Source: Coralloluteibacterium thermophilum
GTDB lineage: Bacteria; Pseudomonadota; Gammaproteobacteria; Xanthomonadales; Xanthomonadaceae
Assembly (NCBI RefSeq): GCF_042654365.1
Contig: NZ_JBHSGG010000025.1
Coordinates: forward strand, 1 to 64,000
DNA: 64,000 nt
Reading direction: 5' to 3'
The notes under the pieces were generated by a model, which saw nothing but the letters and a program-made list of their open reading frames with translations, was not told the origin of the DNA and did no database searches. How positions within the stretch are numbered: position 1 is the first letter of the stretch; each line of letters begins with the position of its first letter. Positions 41,531-50,401 of the stretch are shown in pieces. The position numbers and the translations under genes are program-made.

Positions 41531-44431
41531 TCAGAACCGCATGTCGGCGCGCACGTACCAGTAGCCGCCGCCGGGGATGTCGTAGGTCGAGGCGTCGTAG
41601 CCGTTGAGCGAGCAGGACAGGCACAGCGGCGGCTCCTTGCCGAACACGTTGAGCCCGCCGACCGTCAGGTCGAGACCCCGCGCTACGTCCAGCCGGTAGC
41701 CGAGCTGCAGGTCGTGGTAGGTGGTGCTGCCGAGGCGGTTGGTGCCGGTCGCGGGATCGCTGCAGGCCGGGAAGGCGGCGGCGTTACCGCAGCCTTCGAC
41801 CAGGTCGCTGGTGTGGCGCATCGTCCACGCCGCCGAGAACGCACCGAGGCGCCAGTCGAGGGTCAGGTTCGACGACCACTCGGGGATCGCGCTGTCGTTG
41901 ACCTCGATGCCCACCTGCCGCGGCTGCAGCGAACCGTCCGCGCCGACGGCCTCGTAGCGGCCGACGAAGGTGTTGCGCCAGGTCACGCCGAAGCGCCCGG
42001 CGCGCGTCTCGGGCAGGGTCCAGAACAGGTCCACGTCCCAGCCGTCGGTCTTGATCACGCCAAGGTTGGTCAGGCGGTTGCCGAAGCCGTTGATGCCGCC
42101 GGTCGGCGCCCGCGTGATGCCGTCGCAGAAGGCGGCGTCCAGCGTCGCCACGCAGAGATCGAGCTGGGTCTGCGCGTCGATGGCCTGGATCGCGCCCTCG
42201 ATCTCGTGACGATAGAAGGTGACCTCGATGTCGAAGCGCTCGGCGAGGCCGCTCTCCTCGATGAACGTCGGGCTCCACACGAAGCCGGCGCTGAAGCTGT
42301 CCGCACGCTCGGGCTCGAGACCGGGATTGCCGCCCGTGGTGATCGAGATCTGGGGGTTGGTCTGCGCGTAGCCCGCCGGGACGCCGAGGGCGGCGCAGTT
42401 GGCGGCGTCGCCCGGTGCGGGCTCCCCGTTGGGCCCGAGCGAGCAGGGGTCGATCAGGGTCGCATCGAAGCGGCTGTCGGAGCCGAACAGTTCGCCGATG
42501 GAGGGGGCGCGGAAGCCCTTCGCGAAGGTCGAGCGCAGCAGGAACTCGTCGGCGAGCTGCCAGCGCAGGCCGTACTTCGGCGTGAACTCCCCGCCGAAGG
42601 TCGAGTAGTCCGAGTAGCGCCCGGCCAGGCTCAGGTCCAGCGCCTTGCCCCAGCCGGAGCCTTCGGCCAGGAGCGGCACGTTGAACTCGGCGAATACCTC
42701 GTTGACGTCGTACTTGCCCGAGGTGGGCAGCGACGGCACGCCGTTGTAGTCGCCCGCCACGGTCAGCGGATCGGGCCGGTACCAGCCCTCGTAGCGCCGG
42801 TGCTCCACGCCCGCGGCGAAGCCGACGGCGCCGGCCCAGGTCGCGAACAGGTCGCCGGACACGTTGGCCGAGGCCAGCGCCAGCGTGTTCTCGCTCGCGT
42901 CACGAACGATGGGCTGGATGTAGGCCAGCATCTCCGGCGTGATCGTGCCGGGTCCCCCGAAGATGTCGAGGGGCACGCAGCCGGCGATGGCCGCGCAGGC
43001 GGCGGGGTCGCCCAGGGCGTTGGCGATGTGGCGGATGTTGTAGCTGCCGGTGTTGACCTGCTCGGCACTGTTCTCGCTGTAGGCCAGGTTCACGTCCCAG
43101 AACCAGCCGCGGTCGCCGACCTCGAAGCTCCCCTCCAGGCCGGTGCCGAGGTACCAGGTGTCGACCTTCTGCGCATAGCGGCGCGGGCCGCCTTCGACCG
43201 GGCGCCGGCCGATCATGATCAGGTTGGTCGCGGAATCGAGGTCGAAGCCGAACGGGTTGTAGGGGTTCGCCCCCGAGATGAAGATGTTGTCCGCCTGCGG
43301 ATTCCCGGTGCCGGCCTCCGGCCCGAGGAAGATCGGCTCCGGCGCGGCCTGGTTGGCGGACTCGCGCCGGTTGTACAGGGCCTTGGCGTACCAGGTCGTG
43401 GTCGGCGAGACGTCGAAGCGGAACTGGCCGAACACGCCCTTCCGCTCGGACGGCGTCAGCAGCAGGTTGTAGGGCGAGAAGTTGAAGCGGTCGGCACCGC
43501 CGAAGCAGTGATAATCGTCGGTGCGCGCACAATCCTGCCCGGGCAGGTAGGTAGGGTCGCTGGCCCCGGTGTTCGGCGTGATGTCGTGGGTGATGCCGGT
43601 GTTCGGGTCGACGAACATGAAGCGGCCGGTCGGCGTGCCGGAGCTTCCGCCCACCGCCACCGCATCCTCCGGCGACAGGCCCGGGACCGGATACCGCGAC
43701 TGCGCGCGCGTGCCCGCGCCGATCTCGCGCTGGTCCACGTAGCTCGCACCGACGAACCAGGTGGCGCGGTCGGAACGCCCGCCCCAGCCGAGGTCGATGC
43801 TCTTCTGCGCACCGTCCCCCTTGCCGAACTCGCCGTAGTTGACCGTGACCTGCGCACCCTCCATGTCGCGGCGGGTGATGATGTTGACCACGCCGGCGAT
43901 GGCGTCCGAGCCGTACAGCGAGGACGCACCGTCCTCGAGCACCTCGATGCGGTCGACGATGGCGAGCGGGATGGTGTTGAGGTCGGTGGCCGCGCCCACG
44001 CCGGAGGCCGAGGCCTCGTTCACCCAGCGCACGCCGTCGACCAGCACCAGCACGCGCTTTGAACCGAGATGGCGCAGGTCCACCGTGGTGGCGCCCGCAC
44101 CCACGCCGCTGCCGTCCGGCGGAAAACCGAAGTTGCCGGACGAGTTGAACCTGGTGTTGAGCGCGGAGCCGGAGGCGGTGATCTGCTGGATCACGTCGCC
44201 CACCGAGGTCAGGCCGCTGCGGTCGATGTCGGCGCGGGTGAGGGTCTGCACCGGCACCTGGGCCTCGATGTCGGCCCGCTTGATGCGGGTGCCGGTGACC
44301 TGGATCTGGTCCAGGCGCGTCGGCGCCTGGGCCTGCGCCTCCAGGACCAGGGTCGCCGGGAGCAGGAGGCAGCCCGCGCGCAGTGCGGCGACGAGCGGAC
44401 GGGTACGGGCGGAGCGGCGGAAGCTGCGCAT
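41531..44431 (-). CDS. TonB-dependent receptor
   Basis: A 966-residue outer-membrane receptor with a signal peptide ending about LEAQA-QA. The plug starts IQVTGTRIKRADIEAQVPVQ and continues with SVGDVIQQITASG, TVDLRHLGSKRVLVLVDG and VEVLEDGASSLYGSDAIAGVVNIITRR (here read in short pieces). A long beta barrel follows and ends WYVRADMRF. This plug type is frequent in Xanthomonas and Lysobacter receptors thought to import peptides or sugars. Two ATGs are possible; 44431 is preferred to 44440 because AGGG then lies 9 nt upstream instead of touching the start codon. It is unrelated in sequence to the receptor at 37.2 kb beyond the fold. Confidence 0.94.
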   Translation of the reverse strand: MRSFRRSARTRPLVAALRAGCLLLPATLVLEAQAQAPTRLDQIQVTGTRIKRADIEAQVPVQTLTRADIDRSGLTSVGDVIQQITASGSALNTRFNSSGNFGFPPDGSGVGAGATTVDLRHLGSKRVLVLVDGVRWVNEASASGVGAATDLNTIPLAIVDRIEVLEDGASSLYGSDAIAGVVNIITRRDMEGAQVTVNYGEFGKGDGAQKSIDLGWGGRSDRATWFVGASYVDQREIGAGTRAQSRYPVPGLSPEDAVAVGGSSGTPTGRFMFVDPNTGITHDITPNTGASDPTYLPGQDCARTDDYHCFGGADRFNFSPYNLLLTPSERKGVFGQFRFDVSPTTTWYAKALYNRRESANQAAPEPIFLGPEAGTGNPQADNIFISGANPYNPFGFDLDSATNLIMIGRRPVEGGPRRYAQKVDTWYLGTGLEGSFEVGDRGWFWDVNLAYSENSAEQVNTGSYNIRHIANALGDPAACAAIAGCVPLDIFGGPGTITPEMLAYIQPIVRDASENTLALASANVSGDLFATWAGAVGFAAGVEHRRYEGWYRPDPLTVAGDYNGVPSLPTSGKYDVNEVFAEFNVPLLAEGSGWGKALDLSLAGRYSDYSTFGGEFTPKYGLRWQLADEFLLRSTFAKGFRAPSIGELFGSDSRFDATLIDPCSLGPNGEPAPGDAANCAALGVPAGYAQTNPQISITTGGNPGLEPERADSFSAGFVWSPTFIEESGLAERFDIEVTFYRHEIEGAIQAIDAQTQLDLCVATLDAAFCDGITRAPTGGINGFGNRLTNLGVIKTDGWDVDLFWTLPETRAGRFGVTWRNTFVGRYEAVGADGSLQPRQVGIEVNDSAIPEWSSNLTLDWRLGAFSAAWTMRHTSDLVEGCGNAAAFPACSDPATGTNRLGSTTYHDLQLGYRLDVARGLDLTVGGLNVFGKEPPLCLSCSLNGYDASTYDIPGGGYWYVRADMRF

Positions 44432-44566
44432 GCGGTACATCCCTGTTGACTGGAGGAGGAGAGATCCCGCAGACGCCCCTGTCCGCCCGGGATGGCTTCG
44501 TTTGTAAAGAAACCGTAATGCTTCCGCAAGCAGCGGCAGCAGCCTCTTCCGCCCCCGCCCCCGCCC

Positions 44567-45373
44567 TCAGCCCAAGGCCAGCGAAGCCGCGATGGCGAGC
44601 AGGAAGGCCGCGAATACCCGCCGCAGCGCGGCCCCGCCGATCCGGTGCGCCAGCCGCGTGCCCAGCGGCGCGGTGAGAACGGACGCCAGCGCCACGGCGA
44701 TCGCCGCCGGCAGGTAGACGTAGCCAATGCCGCCGGACGGCAGGCTGCCGGCGGGTGCGTGCGCCATGTAGCCGAGCGCGCCGCCGACGGCGATGAACAC
44801 GCCGCAGGCGCTGGAGGTGCCCACCGCACGCACCGGCTCGACGCCCCGCGCCACCAGCAGCGGCACGGTCATGCTGCCGCCGCCGATGCCGACCACGGCG
44901 GAGACCGCGCCGATGACGCCGCCGGCCGCCCACATCAGCGGCCCGCGCGGCGGTCCCTCGCCCTCGGCCGGCACCCGCGGCCGCCCGAACAGCAGTTGCG
45001 CCGCGGCCAGCACGCAGTAGCCGGCGACGATCCAGCGCAGCGCGGCGCCCGGCAGCGCCGTGGCGAACAGACTGCCGAACCAGGCGCCGAGCAGCAGCCC
45101 GGGGACCAGGGCGCCGACCGTCCGCCAGAGCACGCTGCCGCGCCGGTGGTGGGCCCGCGCGGACGCGCTTCCGGTGAAGACGACGCTGGCCAGCGCGGTC
45201 GCCAGCGCCGCGTGCATGGCCGCCTCCGCCGGGATGCCCAGCGACGGCAGCAGCCAGGCGAGCGCGGCGACCAGGACCAGACCGCCGCCGATGCCCAGCA
45301 GCCCCGCCAGCACGCCCGCGACCGCGCCGAGGGCGAGGAAGGCCGGCACCGCCGGCAACCACTCCGGCGTCAC
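44567..45373 (-). CDS. TauE/SafE-family membrane transporter
   Basis: A 268-residue protein with eight or nine hydrophobic helices and two family motifs, GVLAGLLGIGGGLVLVAAL (about 17-35) and AVSAVVGIGGGSMTVPLLV (about 150-168). TauE/SafE members export sulfite, sulfoacetate or related anions, and the substrate here is unknown. No ATG fits the N-terminus; the GTG at 45373 (VTPEWLPAVPAFL) with AAGG just upstream is chosen. The same frame stays open for over 3 kb upstream through the neighbouring genes, but that is a GC-driven shadow. It is divergent from the lytic transglycosylase gene. Confidence 0.88.
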   Translation of the reverse strand: MTPEWLPAVPAFLALGAVAGVLAGLLGIGGGLVLVAALAWLLPSLGIPAEAAMHAALATALASVVFTGSASARAHHRRGSVLWRTVGALVPGLLLGAWFGSLFATALPGAALRWIVAGYCVLAAAQLLFGRPRVPAEGEGPPRGPLMWAAGGVIGAVSAVVGIGGGSMTVPLLVARGVEPVRAVGTSSACGVFIAVGGALGYMAHAPAGSLPSGGIGYVYLPAAIAVALASVLTAPLGTRLAHRIGGAALRRVFAAFLLAIAASLALG

Positions 45374-45433
45374 GCGGCCTTGCGCCGCTTGAAGTGAAGA
45401 AGGCGCTGATCGGGCATCGACTAGACTCTCGGC

Positions 45434-47416
45434 ATGCGCGGACGAACTGCTTTCAAAACAACGACCTTCCTCTTCCTGCTGGCCATCGGCACGAGCCTGG
45501 CGACGGCGCGCGTGGACCCGCGCCAGGGCGAAGTGCGCGCGGCCCTTGCCGACGCCGAGCGCGGCACGCTCGACGCGCGCACCGCCGCCGCGCTGGCCGA
45601 CCATCCGCTGTATCCGTGGATCGAGTACGCCGCCCTGCGACGGGAGCTGCGGCATCTTACCGCCGACCGCGTGCAGGGCTTCCTCGACCGCCATGCCGGC
45701 CAGCCGGTGGCCGAGGTGCTGCGCGAGGCCTGGGTCGCCGAGCTGGCGCGCCGCCAGGACTGGAGCGGCTTCCGCGCCTTCTACGTACCGCCGCCGCCCG
45801 GGTCGGGGCGCACGCCGAGCGACGCCATGCGCTGCGCCGACCTGGCCGCGCGCCAGGCCACCGGCGCGATGGACGCAGCCTGGTGGCGCGACCTCGAGGC
45901 CGCCTGGACCGTGGGCCGCTCCATGCCCGACGCCTGCGACGGCCCCTTCGCCGCGGCCGCGTCCGCGGGGCGGCTCACGCCGGCGCTGCGCTGGGCGCGG
46001 ATCGAACTGGCCGCCGAGGAAGGCGCCCCCGGGATCATGCGGGTCGCGGCGCGCGGACTGCCGCCGGAGGACGCGGCACTGGCCGCGGACTACGCCGCGT
46101 TCATCGAGGCGCCGCACGACCGCGCGGGCGGCTGGCCGCGGACCGAGCGCAGCCGGCGCATCGCGGCGCATGGGCTGGCCCAGCTCGCGCGGCGCGACCC
46201 CGACGGCGCCGAGCGGCGCCTGGAACAGCTGGTCGCCGCGCTCGGCATGAGCGAGGCCGACGCCGCCCCCGCGCGCTACCAGATCGCGCTGTGGACGGTC
46301 GCCTCCTACCATCCCGGCGCGGCCGAGCGGCTGGCGCGGGTCCCGGAGTCCGCCTACGACGAGCGCCTGCACGAATGGCGCGTGCGCGAGGCGATGGCGC
46401 GCCAGGACGACGCCGCCGCGCTCGCGGCCATCGCGCGGATGCCGGAGGCGCAGCGCACCAGCGCGCGCTGGACCTACTTCCAGGCGCGCCTGCTCGAACG
46501 CCTCGGCCGCAGCGAGGAGGCGCGCACCGCCTATGCCTACGCCGCCAGCGCCTCGACCTTTCACGGCTTCCTCGCCGCCGACCGCATCGGCGCGCCCTAC
46601 GCCCTGTGCCCCTGGGAACCGGAGCACCCGGCGGGGCTGGTGCGCGAGATCGAGGGCCACCCCGGCCTCCAGCGCGCCTTCGCGCTCTACCGCATCGACC
46701 GCACCGCCTGGGCCACGCGCGAATGGCTGGCGGCGGTCGACGGCTTCGACGACGCCCGCCGGATCGTCGCCCTCGAACTCGCCCAGCGCGACGCCGACTG
46801 GTGGGACCGCGCGGTGTTCTCGCTGGGGCCCAACCCCGAGTTCCAGCGCCTCTACACCCTGCGCTTCCCGCTGCACCACGACCGCATCCTGCGCGAGCAG
46901 GCCCGCCGCAACGGCCTCGACCCCGCCCTGGTCGCCGCCGACATCCGTGCCGAGAGCGCGTGGATGCCGCGCGCCCGCTCCAGCGCCGACGCGCTCGGCC
47001 TGATGCAGCTGCTGCCCTCCACCGCCGAGGCGACGGCGCGCCGCCTCGGCGTGCCCTGGCGCGGGCGCGAGAGCCTGTTCGAGCCGGAGGTCAACCTCAC
47101 CCTGGGCACCGCCCACCTGCGCTACGAGCTCGACAAGCAGGGCCTGCCCTATCTGGCGATCGCCGCCTACAATGCCGGGCCGGCGCCCGTGGCACGCTGG
47201 CTGGCGCAGCGCCCCGACTTCGATCCCGACTTCTGGATCGAGACCGTGACCTACCGCGAGACCCGCGAGTACGTCGCGCGCGTGCTGGCCTTCAGCGTGA
47301 TCTACGACTGGCGCCTCGAGGGGAGGGCGGTCTCGCTCACCGAGCGGATGGCAGGACGGGCGGCGCCGACGCGGCGCGACCGCGCCTTCGTCTGCCCGGC
47401 GACGCAGGCCCGCTGA
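45434..47416 (+). CDS. slt: soluble lytic murein transglycosylase
   Basis: A 660-residue periplasmic enzyme of the Slt70 type, with a signal peptide (about 1-25). Residues about 30-450 form the superhelical alpha domain (TPR-like repeats). The C-terminal lysozyme-like SLT domain carries the catalytic Glu in DIRAESAWMPRARS (near residue 507). It also has the family motifs ADALGLMQLLPSTA, LGTAHLRYEL, IAAYNAGPAPVARWL and WIETVTYRETREYVARV. It cleaves peptidoglycan glycan strands to 1,6-anhydro products during growth and recycling. The NDUFA9-like gene follows after 36 bp, and a shared transcript is likely. Confidence 0.93.
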   Translation: MRGRTAFKTTTFLFLLAIGTSLATARVDPRQGEVRAALADAERGTLDARTAAALADHPLYPWIEYAALRRELRHLTADRVQGFLDRHAGQPVAEVLREAWVAELARRQDWSGFRAFYVPPPPGSGRTPSDAMRCADLAARQATGAMDAAWWRDLEAAWTVGRSMPDACDGPFAAAASAGRLTPALRWARIELAAEEGAPGIMRVAARGLPPEDAALAADYAAFIEAPHDRAGGWPRTERSRRIAAHGLAQLARRDPDGAERRLEQLVAALGMSEADAAPARYQIALWTVASYHPGAAERLARVPESAYDERLHEWRVREAMARQDDAAALAAIARMPEAQRTSARWTYFQARLLERLGRSEEARTAYAYAASASTFHGFLAADRIGAPYALCPWEPEHPAGLVREIEGHPGLQRAFALYRIDRTAWATREWLAAVDGFDDARRIVALELAQRDADWWDRAVFSLGPNPEFQRLYTLRFPLHHDRILREQARRNGLDPALVAADIRAESAWMPRARSSADALGLMQLLPSTAEATARRLGVPWRGRESLFEPEVNLTLGTAHLRYELDKQGLPYLAIAAYNAGPAPVARWLAQRPDFDPDFWIETVTYRETREYVARVLAFSVIYDWRLEGRAVSLTERMAGRAAPTRRDRAFVCPATQAR

Positions 47417-47452
47417 CCCGGCCACTCCGCCACCAGCGACCCAGGCACGTAC

Positions 47453-48412
47453 ATGGCTCGACCCAGACGCATCGCCATCCTCGGCGGCACCGGCTTCGTC
47501 GGCCGCCATCTCGTCGCGCGCCTGGTCGCGGACGGGCACGACGTCGTGGTGCTGAGCCGCAATCCCTCGGTGCACCCGGACCGCCTGTTCCCGCCGCGCG
47601 TGGACGTCGTCCGCTGCGACGTCCACGACCGTGCCGCACTGGCGCGGCGGCTGGCAGGCATGGACGTGGCGATCAACCTGACGGGCATCCTCAACGAGGG
47701 CGGCGGCCCGCTGGTGCGAGACTCCGGCAAGGGCTTCGCGCGCGCGCACGTCGAGCTCGCACGCACCCTGACGACCGCATGCCGCGAAGCCGGCGTGGCC
47801 CGCCTGCTGCAGATGAGCGCGCTCAACGCGGGGCGCGGCCGCAGCCACTACCTGGCCTCGCGCGGCGAGGCCGAGGCGGTGGTCAGGGCCTCGGGCCTGG
47901 CCTGGACGATCTTCCAGCCGTCGGTGATCTTCGGCCGCGGCGACGGCCTGTTCACCCGCTTCGCCCGCCTGCTGCGGCTGAGCCCGGTGCTGCCGCTGGC
48001 ACGGCCGTACGCGAAATTCGCGCCGGTCTACGTCGGCGACGTGGTCGAGGCCTTCCGCCGCGCCCTGCGCGACCCACGCACCGTCGGCCAGACCTACGAA
48101 CTCTACGGACCCGAAGTCCTGACCCTGGCGGGGATCGTGCGCCTGACCGCGCGCGCCCTCGGCCTGCGGCGCGCGGTGCTGCCGCTGCCGGACGCCCTCG
48201 GCCGCATCCAGGCGGAGATCGGCGAGTGGCTGCCGGGCAAGCCGATCTCGCGGGACAACTTCCGTTCGCTGGGCACCGACGCCGTGGGCGGCGTGGACGG
48301 TCTGCACCGGCTGGGCATCGTCCCCACGCCGATCGGCGCGGTGCTGCACGACGTCCTCGGGCGGCCGGACGACCGCCCCGCCCGCCTCGACCGCTACCGC
48401 CGTCGCCAGTAG
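47453..48412 (+). CDS. NDUFA9-like NAD(P)-binding protein
   Basis: A 319-residue atypical short-chain dehydrogenase of the complex I NDUFA9 subunit family. It has an N-terminal Rossmann motif RIAILGGTGFVGRHL (6-20), NLTGILNEGG, RLLQMSALNAG and SHYLASRGEAEAVVRASGL. Here the catalytic Tyr-x3-Lys of true SDRs is altered, as expected for atypical SDRs. Mitochondrial NDUFA9 is an accessory complex I subunit. Bacterial relatives occur apart from complex I and may bind NADPH or quinone precursors. It sits between slt and the Cys-rich lipoprotein, an order also seen in other Xanthomonads. Confidence 0.88.
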   Translation: MARPRRIAILGGTGFVGRHLVARLVADGHDVVVLSRNPSVHPDRLFPPRVDVVRCDVHDRAALARRLAGMDVAINLTGILNEGGGPLVRDSGKGFARAHVELARTLTTACREAGVARLLQMSALNAGRGRSHYLASRGEAEAVVRASGLAWTIFQPSVIFGRGDGLFTRFARLLRLSPVLPLARPYAKFAPVYVGDVVEAFRRALRDPRTVGQTYELYGPEVLTLAGIVRLTARALGLRRAVLPLPDALGRIQAEIGEWLPGKPISRDNFRSLGTDAVGGVDGLHRLGIVPTPIGAVLHDVLGRPDDRPARLDRYRRRQ

Positions 48413-48421
48413 GAACGCCGC

Positions 48422-48766
48422 ATGCCCCGCCTCCCCGTCCTCCTCGTCGCGGCCCTGCTCGCCGCCGGCTGCGCCCCCGCGCCCACGGGCTACCGCCCCG
48501 CGCCCGACAACGAGGCCGCCTGCCTCGCCGACGGCGGCACCTGGGCGCGCCACGGGCGCCTCGGCGTGGCCTCCTGCGCGCGCCCCACCCACGATGCCGG
48601 CCGCACCTGCCGCGACGGCAGCGAATGCGCGAGCGCCTGCCTGGCGCCCGAGGGCGTGGAACCGGGCACCGCAACCACCGGGACCTGCCACGTCAGCGAC
48701 CGCCTGTTCGGCTGCCACACCCGGGTCACCGACGGCCACGCCGCGCCCACGATCTGCATCGACTGA
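48422..48766 (+). CDS. Cys-rich lipoprotein, hypothetical
   Basis: A 114-residue protein with a clear lipobox (LLAAGC, cysteine at 17). The mature part has eight more cysteines: EAACLAD, VASCARP, RTCRDGSECASACLA, GTCHVSD and GCHTRV, then a final ICID. An even number of cysteines and the periplasmic location suggest disulfide-stabilised folding, so DsbA would be needed. The family is not one I can name with certainty. It starts 9 bp after the NDUFA9-like gene and is followed after 1 bp by cca, so the four genes from slt onward may be one operon. Confidence 0.8.
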   Translation: MPRLPVLLVAALLAAGCAPAPTGYRPAPDNEAACLADGGTWARHGRLGVASCARPTHDAGRTCRDGSECASACLAPEGVEPGTATTGTCHVSDRLFGCHTRVTDGHAAPTICID

Positions 48767-48767
48767 C

Positions 48768-49997
48768 ATGCGCGCCTACCTCGTCGGCGGCGCGGTGCGC
48801 GATGCCCTGCTCGGGCGCCCCCCGGGGGACCGCGACTTCGTCGTGGTCGGCGCCACGCAGGCCGAGATGGAAGCCGCGGGCTTCCGCGCCGTCGGCCGCG
48901 ACTTCCCGGTGTTCCTGCATCCCGAGACCCACGAGGAGTACGCGCTGGCGCGCACCGAGCGCAAGTCCGGGCGCGGCTACCGCGGCTTCGTGGTCGACGC
49001 CGCCCCGTCGGTGACGCTGGAGGAGGATCTCCAGCGGCGGGACTTCACCATCAACGCCATCGCCCGCGACGAGCACGGCGCCCTGGTCGATCCCTACGGC
49101 GGCGCGCGCGACATCGAGGCCCGCGTGCTGCGGCACGTCTCGCCGGCCTTCGCCGAGGACCCGGTGCGCATCCTGCGCGCGGGGCGCTTCATGGCGCGCT
49201 TCGCGCCGCTCGGCTTCCGGGTGGCGGACGAGACCCTGGCGCTGATGCGCGGCATGGTCGCCGACGGCGAGGCCGACCATCTGGTGCCCGAGCGGGTCTG
49301 GCAGGAACTGGTGCGCGCGCTGGCCGAGCCACGGCCCTCCGCCTTCCTCGCCACGCTGCGCGCCTGCGGCGCGCTGGCGCGGGTGCTGCCCGAGGTGGAC
49401 GCGCTCTACGGGGTGCCGCAGCGCGCCGAGTTCCATCCCGAGGTGGACACCGGCCGCCACCAGGAGCTGGTCAGCGACATGGCGGCGCGCCTCGCGCCGG
49501 GCGACGCGCTGATCGGCTTCGCCGCGCTCACGCACGACCTCGGCAAGGCGCTGACGCCCGGGCACGTGCTGCCTCGCCACCTCGGGCACGAGCAGGCCGG
49601 GCTCGCGCCGCTGCGCACGCTGTGCGAGCGCCTGCGGGTGCCCGCGGAGTACCGGCAGCTCGCCGAGGTCTGCTGCCGCGAGCACCTCAACGTGCACCGC
49701 GTGGCCGAGCTGCGGGCGAGCACCCTGCACGACCTCATCGTGCGCTGCGACGGCTTCCGCAGGCCGGAACGCATCGACCGGCTCGCCACCGTCTGCGAGG
49801 CGGACGCGCGCGGGCGCGAGGGCAGCGCCGAGCGGCCCTACCCGCAGGCCGCACTGCTGCGGCGGCTGCACGCCGCCGCCGCGGGGGTGAAGCCGCGCGA
49901 TCTCGACCTCGAAGGGCTCGCCGGCCCCGCGGTGGGCGAACGCATCCGCAAGGCGCGCATCGCCGCGATCCGCGCGGCGGCGGGCGCGGGAACCTAG
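48768..49997 (+). CDS. cca: multifunctional CCA-adding tRNA nucleotidyltransferase
   Basis: A 409-residue CCA-adding enzyme, matching the E. coli length of 412. It adds or repairs the 3'-CCA end of tRNA. The nucleotidyltransferase head has GGAVRD (7-12) and the catalytic DxD in GDRDFVVVG (20-28). The RRDFTINAIA signature lies near residue 90 and RILRAGRFMARF follows. The C-terminal HD phosphohydrolase domain shows FAALTHDLGKA (about 247-257) and GHEQAG. The frame is open upstream to 48594, but the ATG at 48768 starts the conserved MRAYLVGGAVRD. Its stop overlaps the convergent VanZ gene stop. Confidence 0.96.
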   Translation: MRAYLVGGAVRDALLGRPPGDRDFVVVGATQAEMEAAGFRAVGRDFPVFLHPETHEEYALARTERKSGRGYRGFVVDAAPSVTLEEDLQRRDFTINAIARDEHGALVDPYGGARDIEARVLRHVSPAFAEDPVRILRAGRFMARFAPLGFRVADETLALMRGMVADGEADHLVPERVWQELVRALAEPRPSAFLATLRACGALARVLPEVDALYGVPQRAEFHPEVDTGRHQELVSDMAARLAPGDALIGFAALTHDLGKALTPGHVLPRHLGHEQAGLAPLRTLCERLRVPAEYRQLAEVCCREHLNVHRVAELRASTLHDLIVRCDGFRRPERIDRLATVCEADARGREGSAERPYPQAALLRRLHAAAAGVKPRDLDLEGLAGPAVGERIRKARIAAIRAAAGAGT

Positions 49998-50401
49998 CGC
50001 CGGGCCAGCCCGGCCGCCAGCGCGCGGTCCAGGCGCACCAGCGCATCGCGCGCCGGCGTCAGCGCCACCAGGGCGCCGAGCAGCACGCCCGCCGCGTTGG
50101 CGACGGCGTCGGCCGCATCCATGGAGCGCGTCTCCGGCACGAGGGTGCCCTGCGCGACCTCGATCGCCGCGCCCAGCAGCACCAGCCCGGCCGCCGCCAG
50201 CACGCGGCCGCGCACGCTGGCGAACAGCGCCATGGCGTAGGCCGACAGCAGCGCATAGGCCAGCAGGTGGCCGAGCTTGTCCGAGCCCTGCGGCGCCTCG
50301 CCCAGGTAGGGCGCGGGCAGCAGCGAGACGGCCACCGTGGCCGCCAGCGCCGCGACCCACAGCCCCGACCACAGGCGGGGCCGCACGAACCGCAGGCTCA
50401 C
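49994..50401 (-). CDS. VanZ-like membrane protein
   Basis: A 135-residue protein with four hydrophobic helices and the VanZ/DUF4 pattern. This is GSDKLGHLLAYALLSAYAMAL (about 40-60), followed by AIEVAQGTLVPETRSMDAADAVANAAGVLLG with its conserved E/Q/D residues. The family includes VanZ, associated with teicoplanin resistance, but members like this are widespread and of unknown role. It starts with GTG at 50401, overlapping the stop of the methyltransferase gene (GTGA). Its TAG and the convergent cca TAG share the palindrome CTAG at 49994-49997. Confidence 0.85.
   Translation of the reverse strand: MSLRFVRPRLWSGLWVAALAATVAVSLLPAPYLGEAPQGSDKLGHLLAYALLSAYAMALFASVRGRVLAAAGLVLLGAAIEVAQGTLVPETRSMDAADAVANAAGVLLGALVALTPARDALVRLDRALAAGLARR

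Noticed and set aside
37243..44431. A siderophore uptake cluster around the two TonB receptors.
   Set aside because: There is no Fur-box-like site, siderophore synthesis gene, FhuB/FecC-type permease or FecIR pair beside them; the two receptors are of different types and separated by unrelated genes.
44567..48769. A 1400-codon open frame on the minus strand over slt, the NDUFA9-like gene and the lipoprotein gene.
   Set aside because: Only its last 268 codons (the TauE-like gene) look like protein; the rest is Ala/Arg/Gly/Val-rich noise antisense to well-recognised genes, as expected when GC is so high.
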